From contig NZ_JBJXRK010000003.1 of the NCBI RefSeq assembly GCF_046224405.1, positions 119,775-183,774 on the forward strand: DNA of 64,000 nucleotides, given 5' to 3'. The position numbers and the translations under genes were made by a program. The notes under the pieces were generated by a model, which saw only the letters and a program-made list of their open reading frames with translations, did no database searches and had not been told where the DNA came from. Below are positions 7,450 through 14,857 of this stretch, piece after piece (within the stretch, counting starts at the first letter, position 1; every line of letters begins with the position of its first letter). This stretch comes from Gudongella sp046224405 (GTDB taxonomy: Bacteria; Bacillota; Clostridia; Tissierellales; Tissierellaceae).

Positions 7450-8997
7450 ATGGAGGTGTTTCCTATTGAATCTTTAATTTATGCGATTCTTGGCTTAGTT
7501 ATTGGAATTATCGCTGGATATTTTATCAGAAGATATATAGGCGAAGGGAAAATAAAGAACGCTGAAGAGTTGGCAAAAAAAATCACTGAAGATGCAGTTA
7601 AAGATGGTGAAGCTCGAAAGAAGGAGCTTCTATTAGAAGCCAAAGAAGAAATCCACAAAACAAGAAGTGATCTTGACAAGGAAATCAAAGAGAGAAGAAA
7701 TGAAATCCAGAAAATGGAGAGAAGACTTCAAAACAAGGAAGAAACAATTGATCGAAGGAATGAGTCAATTGAACGTAAAGAAGAATCACTTGCGAAAAAG
7801 CTCAGAAACCTTGAGGAAAAAGAAGAAGCTATCAACGAGTTATATGAGAAACAAACTCATGAACTTGAGAAATTATCAGGTTTAACCTCAGATGAAGCAA
7901 AGGAACTATTGTTAAATGAGACTCGTAAGGAAATCATTCAGGAATCTGCTATGATGATCAAGGAAATGGAATCCAAAGCGAAGGAAGAAGCTGACAAGAA
8001 AGCAAGAGAGATTATCTCTACTACAATCCAAAGGGTTGCAGCTGATCACGTTGCTGAAACAACCGTAACAGTTGTCGCTTTGCCCAACGATGAAATGAAG
8101 GGTAGAATTATCGGAAGAGAAGGTAGAAATATTCGAACTTTGGAAACTTTAACCGGTATTGACCTGATAATTGATGACACACCAGAAGCTGTAGTTCTAT
8201 CAGGTTTCGATCCAATTCGAAGAGAAGTAGCTAGAATAGCTCTTGAGAAACTTATTGTTGATGGTAGAATCCATCCTGCAAGAATTGAAGAAATGGTTGA
8301 AAAAGCTCAGAAAGAAGTTGAAAACACCATTCGTGAAGCAGGAGAACAGGCATCCTTTGATGCTGGAGTTCACGGATTGCATCCAGAAATCATAAGATTA
8401 TTGGGAAGACTTAAGTACAGAACCAGTTATGGTCAAAATGTGCTCAAGCACGCTGTTGAAGTTTCTCACCTTGCAGGTGTAATGGCCACAGAGCTTGGTG
8501 CAGATGTTAAGATTGCCAGGAGAGCGGGATTGCTTCATGACCTAGGTAAATCAATTGACCATGAGGTTGAAGGACCGCATGTAGAAATTGGTGTAGATAT
8601 TGCTAGGAAGTATAAGGAAAGCAAAGAAGTGCTGCACGCCATGGAAGCTCATCATGGTGATGTTGAGCCTCAAACTGTGGAAGCTGTATTGGTTCAGGCT
8701 GCTGATGCTATCTCAGCTGCAAGACCAGGAGCTAGAAGAGAAACCTTGGAGTCATATATCAAGAGACTTGAAAAGCTAGAAGAAATAGCGAATTCCTTTA
8801 CAGGAGTTGAAAGATCATTTGCTATTCAGGCAGGTAGAGAAATTAGAATAATGGTAAGACCTGAGGATATAAGTGAAGCACAAATGATTCACACAGCGCG
8901 TGATATTGTTAAGAAAATAGAGTCAGAACTGGATTACCCAGGACAGATTAAGGTCAATATTATTAGGGAAACTAGAGCTGTAGAATATGCAAAGTAG
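7450..8997 (+). CDS. rny: Ribonuclease Y
   Basis: Membrane-anchored endoribonuclease that initiates mRNA decay in Firmicutes. It has an N-terminal transmembrane helix (about 6-25), a long K/E-rich coiled coil (about 30-200), a KH domain with GRIIGREGRNIRTLE, and an HD domain with the HDLGKSIDHE catalytic pair. Length 515 is typical. The annotated ATG 7450 has no upstream ribosome site. A strong GGAGGTG sits at 7453-7459, inside the frame, and points to an ATT codon at 7465 as the real start. The reading frame is the same either way. It is transcribed from one or two upstream promoters. Confidence 0.97.
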   Translation: MEVFPIESLIYAILGLVIGIIAGYFIRRYIGEGKIKNAEELAKKITEDAVKDGEARKKELLLEAKEEIHKTRSDLDKEIKERRNEIQKMERRLQNKEETIDRRNESIERKEESLAKKLRNLEEKEEAINELYEKQTHELEKLSGLTSDEAKELLLNETRKEIIQESAMMIKEMESKAKEEADKKAREIISTTIQRVAADHVAETTVTVVALPNDEMKGRIIGREGRNIRTLETLTGIDLIIDDTPEAVVLSGFDPIRREVARIALEKLIVDGRIHPARIEEMVEKAQKEVENTIREAGEQASFDAGVHGLHPEIIRLLGRLKYRTSYGQNVLKHAVEVSHLAGVMATELGADVKIARRAGLLHDLGKSIDHEVEGPHVEIGVDIARKYKESKEVLHAMEAHHGDVEPQTVEAVLVQAADAISAARPGARRETLESYIKRLEKLEEIANSFTGVERSFAIQAGREIRIMVRPEDISEAQMIHTARDIVKKIESELDYPGQIKVNIIRETRAVEYAK

Positions 8998-9029
8998 AAC
9001 TTCCTAACAGACTAGTATTGATGCTAAAT

Positions 9030-9055
9030 AAAGCCTGCCGATTTCGGCAGGCTTT
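9030..9055 (+). terminator. Terminator-like hairpin after rny
   Basis: AAAGCCTGCCG (9030-9040) pairs with CGGCAGGCTTT (9045-9055) around ATTT. Only three T residues end the stem, so termination may be partial and the next gene could be reached by read-through. Confidence 0.65.
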
Positions 9056-9080
9056 AACTATAGGCACAAGGAGGTTAGCG

Positions 9081-9887
9081 ATGAGAATTGATATGCACAC
9101 CCATACAACTGCTTCAGATGGATTGCTTACTCCAGCAGAATTAGTTAAAAAAGCCTTTGAGAAAAGACTTGATGGGATTGCGATTACAGACCATGATTCA
9201 GTTGACGCTTTGGATGAAGCTATTATGAAAGCTAAGGATTACCCAGAGTTTCTTCTTATCCCAGGTGTAGAACTGGGATGTGATCATGAAGATGAAGAGG
9301 TACATATACTTGGTTACTTCATTGATTATAAGAATATTAAACTTAAGAAGACACTCTCAGCCTTGATTAATTCAAGGTGGAGTAGAGGAATTTCAATGCT
9401 GGACAAGCTTAACGAATTGGGAATGGCACTTCCAAAAGAAGAGATATTGAGAAAATCAAAGGAAACAGGTTTTATTGGCCGAGCTACCATTGCAAGGGAG
9501 CTTATAAATTATGGCTATGTAAGAGACATTAATGAAGCCTTTGACAAATATCTTGATCTTGGCAAACCTGCATATGTTGAAAGATATAAATTATCAGTTG
9601 AAAATACAATCAATCTAATTCATGAATGCGGAGGCATATCAATACTTGCCCATCCAGGAATTCTAAAGAAGAAAGATATCATGACATACTGTGTTGAAAA
9701 GGGTATAATGGGTGTAGAATGTTATCACTCTAAGCATTCTAGAAATGATGAAAAACTTATAAGATCCTTTGCAAATAGGAACGGACTAATCATTACTGGA
9801 GGATCCGATTTTCATGGAGAAAAGGATATTTTGGGAGATTATTCCACTGATGTCAGCACTATACCTAAATTCAGGGAGAGATTGTGA
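9081..9887 (+). CDS. PHP-domain phosphoesterase (YciV/TrpH-type nucleotide phosphatase)
   Basis: A 268-residue PHP protein with metal-binding motifs DMHTHTTASDG at the N-terminus, ITDHDSVD near 40, HEDEEVHILGYF, and GSDFHG near the C-terminus. Stand-alone members of this type hydrolyse 3',5'-nucleoside bisphosphates or trim RNA 5' ends. Which activity this one has cannot be read from sequence. GGAGG at 9069-9073 fixes the start; the open frame begins 63 bases earlier, within the terminator hairpin. The stop overlaps the PadR gene start by one base (TGATG). Confidence 0.85.
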   Translation: MRIDMHTHTTASDGLLTPAELVKKAFEKRLDGIAITDHDSVDALDEAIMKAKDYPEFLLIPGVELGCDHEDEEVHILGYFIDYKNIKLKKTLSALINSRWSRGISMLDKLNELGMALPKEEILRKSKETGFIGRATIARELINYGYVRDINEAFDKYLDLGKPAYVERYKLSVENTINLIHECGGISILAHPGILKKKDIMTYCVEKGIMGVECYHSKHSRNDEKLIRSFANRNGLIITGGSDFHGEKDILGDYSTDVSTIPKFRERL

Positions 9888-10264
9888 TGTATAAAGGTGA
9901 AAGACAAAGACAATTTCCTACTACCATAAGCACAACATCCTTTGTTAAGCTGTACGTCCTTCATTTGCTGAATCAGAGGAATTATTATGGCAATCGTCTT
10001 AAGGATGAAATAAGCAGAAGGCTTGGTGGGAAATGGACCCCCAGTCCAGGAATGATATATCCAATGCTGAACAATTTAGAACAGGAAGGCTATATAGTTG
10101 GTCATTGGGAAGAACCTACAAAAAGAACCAAAAGAATTTACAGCATAACAGATGAAGGACGTAAACATTACGAAGCAATCAGAAGGATGAACATGTCCTC
10201 ATTTGATGATTCGTTGTATATAATTAAAAAGGTATTAAAAGATATTTACGATGTATCCGTATAA
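9887..10264 (+). CDS. PadR family transcriptional regulator
   Basis: A 125-residue winged-helix protein. The segment VKLYVLHLLNQRNYYGNRLKDEI is followed by WTPSPGMIYPMLNNLEQEGYI and a KRIYSITDEGRKHY wing, the standard PadR pattern. A GTG three bases upstream is an alternative start. It is translationally coupled to the PHP gene. The target is unknown; candidates are its own operon or the downstream aminotransferase. No clear operator is seen next to it. Confidence 0.85.
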   Translation: MYKGERQRQFPTTISTTSFVKLYVLHLLNQRNYYGNRLKDEISRRLGGKWTPSPGMIYPMLNNLEQEGYIVGHWEEPTKRTKRIYSITDEGRKHYEAIRRMNMSSFDDSLYIIKKVLKDIYDVSV

Positions 10265-10376
10265 AAAAGCATCTAAAGAAGCAATAAAAAGCTTTTTATG
10301 ATACTCATGAATGAAAATTTCAAAGTTTAAAACTAGAAATTTACCATTCCCAATAAAAATATAGGAGGTTATGAAA

Positions 10377-11573
10377 ATGGTCTTGGAATTATCAAGAAAA
10401 GGAAAATCAATTGAACCATCAGTGACATTAGCTATCACTGCCAAAGCAAATGCAATGAAAAAAGCTGGGGAAAATGTAATTAGCTTCAGTGCAGGTGAAC
10501 CTGATTTCAATACTCCCGAGAATATTCAAAATTCAGGAATTGAAGCCATAAAATCAGGCTTTACAAAGTACACGCCAGCATCGGGAACACCAGAATTAAA
10601 GGAGGCAATTTGTAAGAAATTAAAGGCAGATAACAACCTTGATTACAAACCATCAGAAATAATTGTCTCAAACGGTGGAAAACATTCTTTATACAATGCT
10701 CTTATGGCTATCCTTAATCCAGGGGATGAAGTTATTTTTAGTATACCTTATTGGGTAAGTTATCCAGAATTGATTATGATAGCTGGTGGAGAGCCTGTTA
10801 TGCTGCAAACAAGTGAGGATAAGGAGTTCAAATTTAGTTCAAAGGATCTTGATACAGTTAAGACTGACAAGACCAAGGCTGTAATACTTAATAGCCCTAA
10901 CAACCCAACTGGGTCAGTATATACAGATGAAGAGTTGCAGGATATTGCAGATTGGGCAGTGGAAAACAATGTATTTGTCATTTCAGATGAGTTGTATGAG
11001 AAGCTTGTATACGATGGTCTTAAGCACACAAGCATTGCGTCCCTAAATGTAAATATAAAAAAGCTTACAATCACTGTAAATGGAATGGCAAAAGCATATG
11101 CCATGACTGGATGGAGAATAGGTTACACTGCTGCAGATGAAAATATAATAAAGATTATGAGTAACATTCAAAGTCATACCACATCAAACCCTAATTCAAT
11201 TGCTCAGTACGCCAGTATTGAAGGGCTAACCGGAAGCCAGGATAGCATAATGGCTATGAAGGAAGAATTTGATAAAAGAAGAAAGATCATGGCTGACCTG
11301 ATAAATAGTATTAAAGGTATTAGTTGTGTTGTACCGAAGGGAGCTTTCTACATTATGTTAAATTCTTCACAATTATACGGAAGTGAGATAGAAGGGATGA
11401 AGATCGATTCCTCAGTGGACTTTGCCAATCTACTTCTTGAAAAATGTAAAGTCGCTGTTGTACCCGGAGTAGCTTTTGGAGATGACAAGTATGTAAGATT
11501 ATCATATGCAACATCAGCTGAGAATATTAATGAAGGTTTAAATCGAGTTAAAGAACTTCTTGGATCGAAATAA
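10377..11573 (+). CDS. Pyridoxal-phosphate aspartate aminotransferase (class I)
   Basis: Fold-type I aminotransferase of the bacterial AspB/Ib group, converting aspartate and 2-oxoglutarate to oxaloacetate and glutamate. Visible markers are SPNNPTGSVY, SDELYEKLVYDG, and the PLP lysine region MAKAYAMTGWRIGY (usually SKAYAMTGWR), with a substrate-arginine segment VRLSYATS near the end. Its 398 residues are normal. ATG 10377 is 8 bases from GGAGG (10364-10368); an ATG at 10371 is too close. A long-stem terminator follows at 11718. Aspartate specificity is from family resemblance. Confidence 0.9.
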   Translation: MVLELSRKGKSIEPSVTLAITAKANAMKKAGENVISFSAGEPDFNTPENIQNSGIEAIKSGFTKYTPASGTPELKEAICKKLKADNNLDYKPSEIIVSNGGKHSLYNALMAILNPGDEVIFSIPYWVSYPELIMIAGGEPVMLQTSEDKEFKFSSKDLDTVKTDKTKAVILNSPNNPTGSVYTDEELQDIADWAVENNVFVISDELYEKLVYDGLKHTSIASLNVNIKKLTITVNGMAKAYAMTGWRIGYTAADENIIKIMSNIQSHTTSNPNSIAQYASIEGLTGSQDSIMAMKEEFDKRRKIMADLINSIKGISCVVPKGAFYIMLNSSQLYGSEIEGMKIDSSVDFANLLLEKCKVAVVPGVAFGDDKYVRLSYATSAENINEGLNRVKELLGSK

Positions 11574-11717
11574 ACCTTGTTTTGAAATCTGGATAAAGAT
11601 TAATTTACTTTAAAAGTTGCTTGGCAGATGATTTGTTTTTTGTTTAGGTAAACAACGAACAAATAGAAAGATTAATTACTGCAAAAAGAACTTTAAGATG
11701 AATAGATGTTATTTGAA

Positions 11718-11767
11718 AAGAAGCTTGGTAAACATAATATATTTATGTTTACCAAGCTTCTTTTATT
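11718..11767 (+). terminator. Long-stem terminator downstream of the aminotransferase
   Basis: A perfect 20-bp inverted repeat (11718-11737 with 11743-11762) with a 5-base loop, followed by TTTTATTT. It lies 145 bases after the aminotransferase stop. The stem is unusually long for a terminator, but the T-tract on the + strand supports this role. Confidence 0.8.
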
Positions 11768-12190
11768 TAAAATTATTTTGTGAAATTTGACTTTTATCAA
11801 TAGATATTCCGCTGTTAGAAAGATTAAAATACAATTAGAGTCTTAATGTATGGATTATTGTTGTTTTATGACGGAAATTAGCTCACAAGCTATTGAAAAA
11901 TAAATTTATCAAGATTTGTATATTTTGCGAGGCTCTGAAATGCGATTTAAGGCCTTTAAACAAAATAATTAATGGAATTGCATGAACCGACGTCCTAAAC
12001 GCCTTATAAGACCACGTAGGGGCTCGTGACGTGTTGATAGCATGCTGGGAGCTTCTTTAGGCAATATTTATAGATTTTAGTCGTGTTTGATCCAATTTTA
12101 GTGCATGATTATTTTTTTCTGGCATTCTAAAGAAATGTCTGTGGTGGAAGTGGTTGTTGAGAATGTAATTCAATTAAAAGGTTGAACATT
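11768..12190 (+). other. Gene-free AT-rich stretch
   Basis: No open frame with a ribosome site is visible on either strand. A GC-richer patch around 11985-12055 contains several CACGT/ACGTG-like words but forms no convincing gene or RNA that I recognise. It is probably decayed sequence flanking the IS remnant to the right. Confidence 0.5.
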
Positions 12191-12525
12191 TTGATTTTGA
12201 GTATTCCGGACACTATTGAGCCATCTGTCCGACAAAGCTGAGCCACCAATCCGGTGCATGAACCAATTGATCTGACAGTACTAATTTCAAGACCGCATTT
12301 ATTCCACGGTCCACTTGACATGGGTCCCCTATACCCTCTGGACTCCTTAAAGCAGGCGAAAACAATACTTAATTATTGGCTATCGCCTCCAAGATTATAC
12401 CAAAGAGTATCACCCCATATAAAGTGGCTTTCGCGGCATAAAAGCTAGTGGCTCTTGCAACCGGAATGTTGGCTCTTACCACACCGGACAGGTGGTTCTG
12501 AAGGACCGTAATATTCAATTTTAAA
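12191..12525. mobile_element. Decayed IS21-family-like element or derived MITE
   Basis: The two ends carry imperfect inverted repeats of about 50 bases. Each holds three CCGGA-like words with GAGCCA (or GGCTC) blocks at about 22-base intervals. At the left the order is TCCGGACACTATTGAGCCA then CTGTCCGACAAAGCTGAGCCA then AATCCGG. At the right the complement gives TACGGTCC, CTGTCCGGTGTGG and ATTCCGG, each with AGCCA-like spacing. Such tandem GGCTC..CCGGA end repeats are typical of IS21-type elements. The interior of about 200 bases has no transposase frame, so the element is internally deleted. Confidence 0.55.
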
Positions 12526-12617
12526 TTTTTTCGTACATAAAGTGCGAAAATGTTTTGCTTGAAAGTAAAATCTTGGCGCAGAGTAGAAAAGATCTGAAAT
12601 TGAATTCACTGATTTAA

Positions 12618-12646
12618 TTGCATAAAAACTTGCGATATGGTAAAAT
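12618..12646 (+). promoter_or_regulatory. Promoter of the XerC-type recombinase gene
   Basis: TTGCAT (12618-12623), a 17-base spacer and TAAAAT (12641-12646). The predicted start point falls inside the adjoining palindrome, so a protein bound there would block this promoter. Confidence 0.6.
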
Positions 12647-12648
12647 AT

Positions 12649-12682
12649 TATTAGTCACAAAATAGTTATTTTGTGACTAATA
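12649..12682. repeat. 34-base palindrome at the recombinase promoter
   Basis: TATTAGTCACAAAATA (12649-12664) and its exact complement (12667-12682) are separated by only two bases. It begins 2 bases after the -10 box and is 32 bases ahead of the recombinase start. It is too symmetric and unlike the Firmicutes dif consensus to be called dif. It could be an operator, a recombinase site or an mRNA 5' hairpin. Confidence 0.7.
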
Positions 12683-12714
12683 TACCAAAAATATGCCAAA
12701 AAGAGGGGTTTTTT

Positions 12715-13680
12715 ATGAAAATACCGCTACTGCTGGAAGATTATCTGGATTATATGGAAACCATCAAAGGTACCTCTTCCAATACTGTTAAGGAATATTT
12801 TTTTGACCTGCGTACTTTTCTTAGATTTCTAAAAATAAGATTTAAATTGGTAGACTCCAATGTTGAGTTTGATGAGATTGAAATTGATGATATTGATCTT
12901 GATACCATTAAAAAGGTATCAATCCAGGATTTGCATGCCTATATTTCCTACACTGACAAGAAACGAGCAAATTCAAGCTCCACCAGAGCTCGAAAAGTCG
13001 CCTCTGTAAGGTCCTTCTTCAAATATTTGCATTCACGCGTTAACCTACTTGATGAAAATCCAGCACTGTACCTTGAATTTCCAAAAACCGATGCAAGACA
13101 TCCGGTTTACCTTACTCTTGATCAGTCTGAAAAGCTCCTTAACACAGTGCTTTCAAACCCCAATGAGTTGTACCGCTCCAGAGATTATTCCATAATAATG
13201 CTATTTCTCAACTGTGGATTGCGTCTTTCAGAGCTTTCAAGCATTGATTTGGACAAAATCAACGGCGAGGACACCCTAACAGTAATTGGTAAAGGTAACA
13301 AGGAACGGACAATATTTTTAAATGAAGCATGTGTACAGTCAATCAACGATTATTTATCCCTCCGACCAGTGGTTCCAGGTGAAAAAGCCCTATTCTTAAG
13401 CAAAAGAAAGCAGCGGTTGAGCAATCGGGCAATCCAACATATGATTGACAAATATCTTGAAAAATCAGGACTTGATCCTCAGGTATACTCCACTCACAAG
13501 CTTAGACATACTGCAGCGACCCTTATGTATAAATATGGCAATGTAGACATAAGGGCTTTACAGGAAATACTCGGGCACGAATCGGTTTCAACCACTCAGA
13601 TATATACACACCTTGATGATGACAGACTTCGTGATGCAGTAAAAAGCAACCCTTTAGCAAACAGAAAAAAGAATAAATAG
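12715..13680 (+). CDS. xerC: Tyrosine recombinase, XerC type
   Basis: A 321-residue site-specific recombinase with an N-terminal SAM-like domain (about 1-110) and a catalytic domain. The catalytic residues are all visible: R in CGLRLSELS, K in GKGNKER, HKLRH box II, LGHES, and the tyrosine in TQIYTH. GAGGGG six bases upstream selects ATG 12715; the open frame begins 42 bases earlier. The N-terminal domain has an insertion rich in acidic residues (about 43-60). Dimer resolution with the XerD homologue at 41.5 kb is inferred. Confidence 0.9.
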   Translation: MKIPLLLEDYLDYMETIKGTSSNTVKEYFFDLRTFLRFLKIRFKLVDSNVEFDEIEIDDIDLDTIKKVSIQDLHAYISYTDKKRANSSSTRARKVASVRSFFKYLHSRVNLLDENPALYLEFPKTDARHPVYLTLDQSEKLLNTVLSNPNELYRSRDYSIIMLFLNCGLRLSELSSIDLDKINGEDTLTVIGKGNKERTIFLNEACVQSINDYLSLRPVVPGEKALFLSKRKQRLSNRAIQHMIDKYLEKSGLDPQVYSTHKLRHTAATLMYKYGNVDIRALQEILGHESVSTTQIYTHLDDDRLRDAVKSNPLANRKKNK

Positions 13681-13684
13681 GAAA

Positions 13685-13702
13685 AAGGGCCTCTAAGCCC
13701 TT
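13685..13702 (-). terminator. Terminator of yneA
   Basis: AAGGGC and GCCCTT flank a 6-base loop, and on the minus strand the stem is followed by a short T-run. It lies between the convergent recombinase and yneA genes and overlaps the yneA stop codon. Confidence 0.55.
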
Positions 13703-14018
13703 AATCAACCACTGCCACTATGGGAATCAGCAGCTTTTCGCCTTGAAAAATCATGCTGGTTTCCATTTCATTGTGCTCCTTTATATCGTAGATGAATTTT
13801 CTCGTATCATAGCCTTCAGGTGCATATCTATCAGCGATTTCCCAAAGAGTGTCACCCTGCTTGATCCAATACTCCTCAAAATCTTCTACTGATGCCATTG
13901 AATAAGCGCCAGTCATGGACATTATAGAAAACATCACCAAAGCAATTATTGTAATTAAAAAGGTCATAAACAGGAAGAATCTTTTACTATCAACTATTAC
14001 ATATCTCTTACTTTTCAT
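13701..14018 (-). CDS. yneA: YneA-like SOS cell-division suppressor with LysM domain
   Basis: A 105-residue protein with a short basic N-terminus, one transmembrane helix (about 13-37) and a C-terminal LysM domain (WIKQGDTLWEIADRYAPEG onward). Divergent arrangement with lexA plus this architecture is characteristic of YneA, which delays division during SOS by acting at the cell wall. GAGGTG six bases upstream selects this ATG rather than one 30 bases earlier. Three LexA-box-like sites lie in the shared intergenic region. Confidence 0.85.
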   Translation of the reverse strand: MKSKRYVIVDSKRFFLFMTFLITIIALVMFSIMSMTGAYSMASVEDFEEYWIKQGDTLWEIADRYAPEGYDTRKFIYDIKEHNEMETSMIFQGEKLLIPIVAVVD

Positions 14019-14041
14019 AAAATACACCTCACCATTAGTAT

Positions 14042-14055
14042 AGTACATCTGTTCG
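14042..14055 (-). promoter_or_regulatory. LexA-box-like site proximal to yneA
   Basis: AGTACATCTGTTCG, with GTAC in place of GAAC in one half-site. It lies 24 bases upstream of the yneA start. Confidence 0.5.
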
Positions 14056-14072
14056 ATTATCTATATTCTACA

Positions 14073-14086
14073 CGAACGTGTGTACT
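14073..14086. promoter_or_regulatory. LexA-box-like site, central
   Basis: CGAACGTGTGTACT has one perfect half-site (CGAAC) and one degenerate half-site (GTACT). It lies mid-way between yneA and lexA. Confidence 0.5.
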
Positions 14087-14112
14087 GTGTCAATAGTTTT
14101 GAGCAAAATAAT

Positions 14113-14126
14113 CGAACCCATGTTTG
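14113..14126 (+). promoter_or_regulatory. LexA box of lexA
   Basis: CGAACCCATGTTTG is close to CGAAC-N4-GTTCG and overlaps the -35 element of the lexA promoter, the expected position for autoregulation. Confidence 0.7.
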
Positions 14127-14152
14127 ATTTCCCCTTTTAACTATGGTATAAT
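14124..14152 (+). promoter_or_regulatory. lexA promoter
   Basis: TTGATT (14124-14129), a 17-base spacer and TATAAT (14147-14152). It is followed by GAGGTG 7 bases before the lexA ATG. Confidence 0.75.
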
Positions 14153-14192
14153 CATTTAAAAGGTGCATTATAAAATCAGTGAGGTGAATTCA

Positions 14193-14810
14193 ATGTACGA
14201 TGATTTGTCCAAGAAGCAAACAGAAATTTTACTATACATCAAAAGAGAAACTTCAAACAAGGGGTATCCACCAACTGTAAGGGAAATATGTGATGGAGTG
14301 AATTTAAGATCCCCCTCCTCCGTTCACGCCCATCTTAATACCCTTGAAGGCAAGGGTTATATTCGCAAGGACCCAACAAAACCAAGGGCTATTGAAATAA
14401 TCGACTTTTCAGATGGTATGATTATGACAAAGAAGAAAACAGTCGACGTCCCGATTCTGGGGCGAGTTACTGCTGGTGCTCCAATTCTTGCTGTGGAGAA
14501 CATTGAGGATACCTACCCCATCCCTCAGGAGGAAGCCGAAGGCGATGACGTCTTTATGCTTAAAATTCAGGGAGAAAGTATGATTGATGCCGGAATCATG
14601 GATGGAGACCTGGTGCTTGTGAAGGAACAGTCCCATGCCAGAGATGGAGATATCGTGGTTGCACTGCTGGGAGAAGAAGCTACCGTCAAGCGTTTCTACA
14701 AGGAAAAGGATCGTATCAGACTACAGCCGGAAAATCAGTTTATGGAGCCAATCTATGCAAGAGATGTAAAAATATTGGGCAAGATTAAGGGATTGTATAG
14801 AAAATACTAA
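14193..14810 (+). CDS. lexA: SOS repressor LexA
   Basis: Self-cleaving repressor. An N-terminal winged helix (KGYPPTVREICDGVNLRSPSS then HAHLNTLEGKGYIRKDPTKPRAIE) precedes the S24 peptidase domain. The cleavage site AG lies in RVTAGAPILA, with the serine in QGESMIDAGI and the lysine in EATVKRF. I choose ATG 14193 because GAGGTG is 7 bases upstream and the protein then starts like other Firmicutes LexA; an ATG 30 bases earlier has no site. A bidirectional terminator follows. Confidence 0.97.
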   Translation: MYDDLSKKQTEILLYIKRETSNKGYPPTVREICDGVNLRSPSSVHAHLNTLEGKGYIRKDPTKPRAIEIIDFSDGMIMTKKKTVDVPILGRVTAGAPILAVENIEDTYPIPQEEAEGDDVFMLKIQGESMIDAGIMDGDLVLVKEQSHARDGDIVVALLGEEATVKRFYKEKDRIRLQPENQFMEPIYARDVKILGKIKGLYRKY

Positions 14811-14813
14811 AAT

Positions 14814-14848
14814 AAAGGCATTGGCGAATTATTTACGCCAATGCCTTT
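14814..14848. terminator. Bidirectional terminator between lexA and the YnbB-type gene
   Basis: AAAGGCATTGGCG and CGCCAATGCCTTT form a 13-bp stem with a 9-base loop between convergent genes. A/T-rich ends on both sides allow use from either strand. Confidence 0.8.
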
Positions 14849-14857
14849 CCTAATTTT

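Noticed and set aside
12127..12448. Two 64-codon open frames, one on each strand, in the 12-kb gene-poor region
   Set aside because: They run through the inverted repeats of the IS-like remnant and show no transposase motif or ribosome site.
12649..12682. dif recombination site
   Set aside because: Firmicutes dif is an imperfect 28-base site with a central 6-base spacer and a different sequence; this palindrome has only 2 bases between arms.
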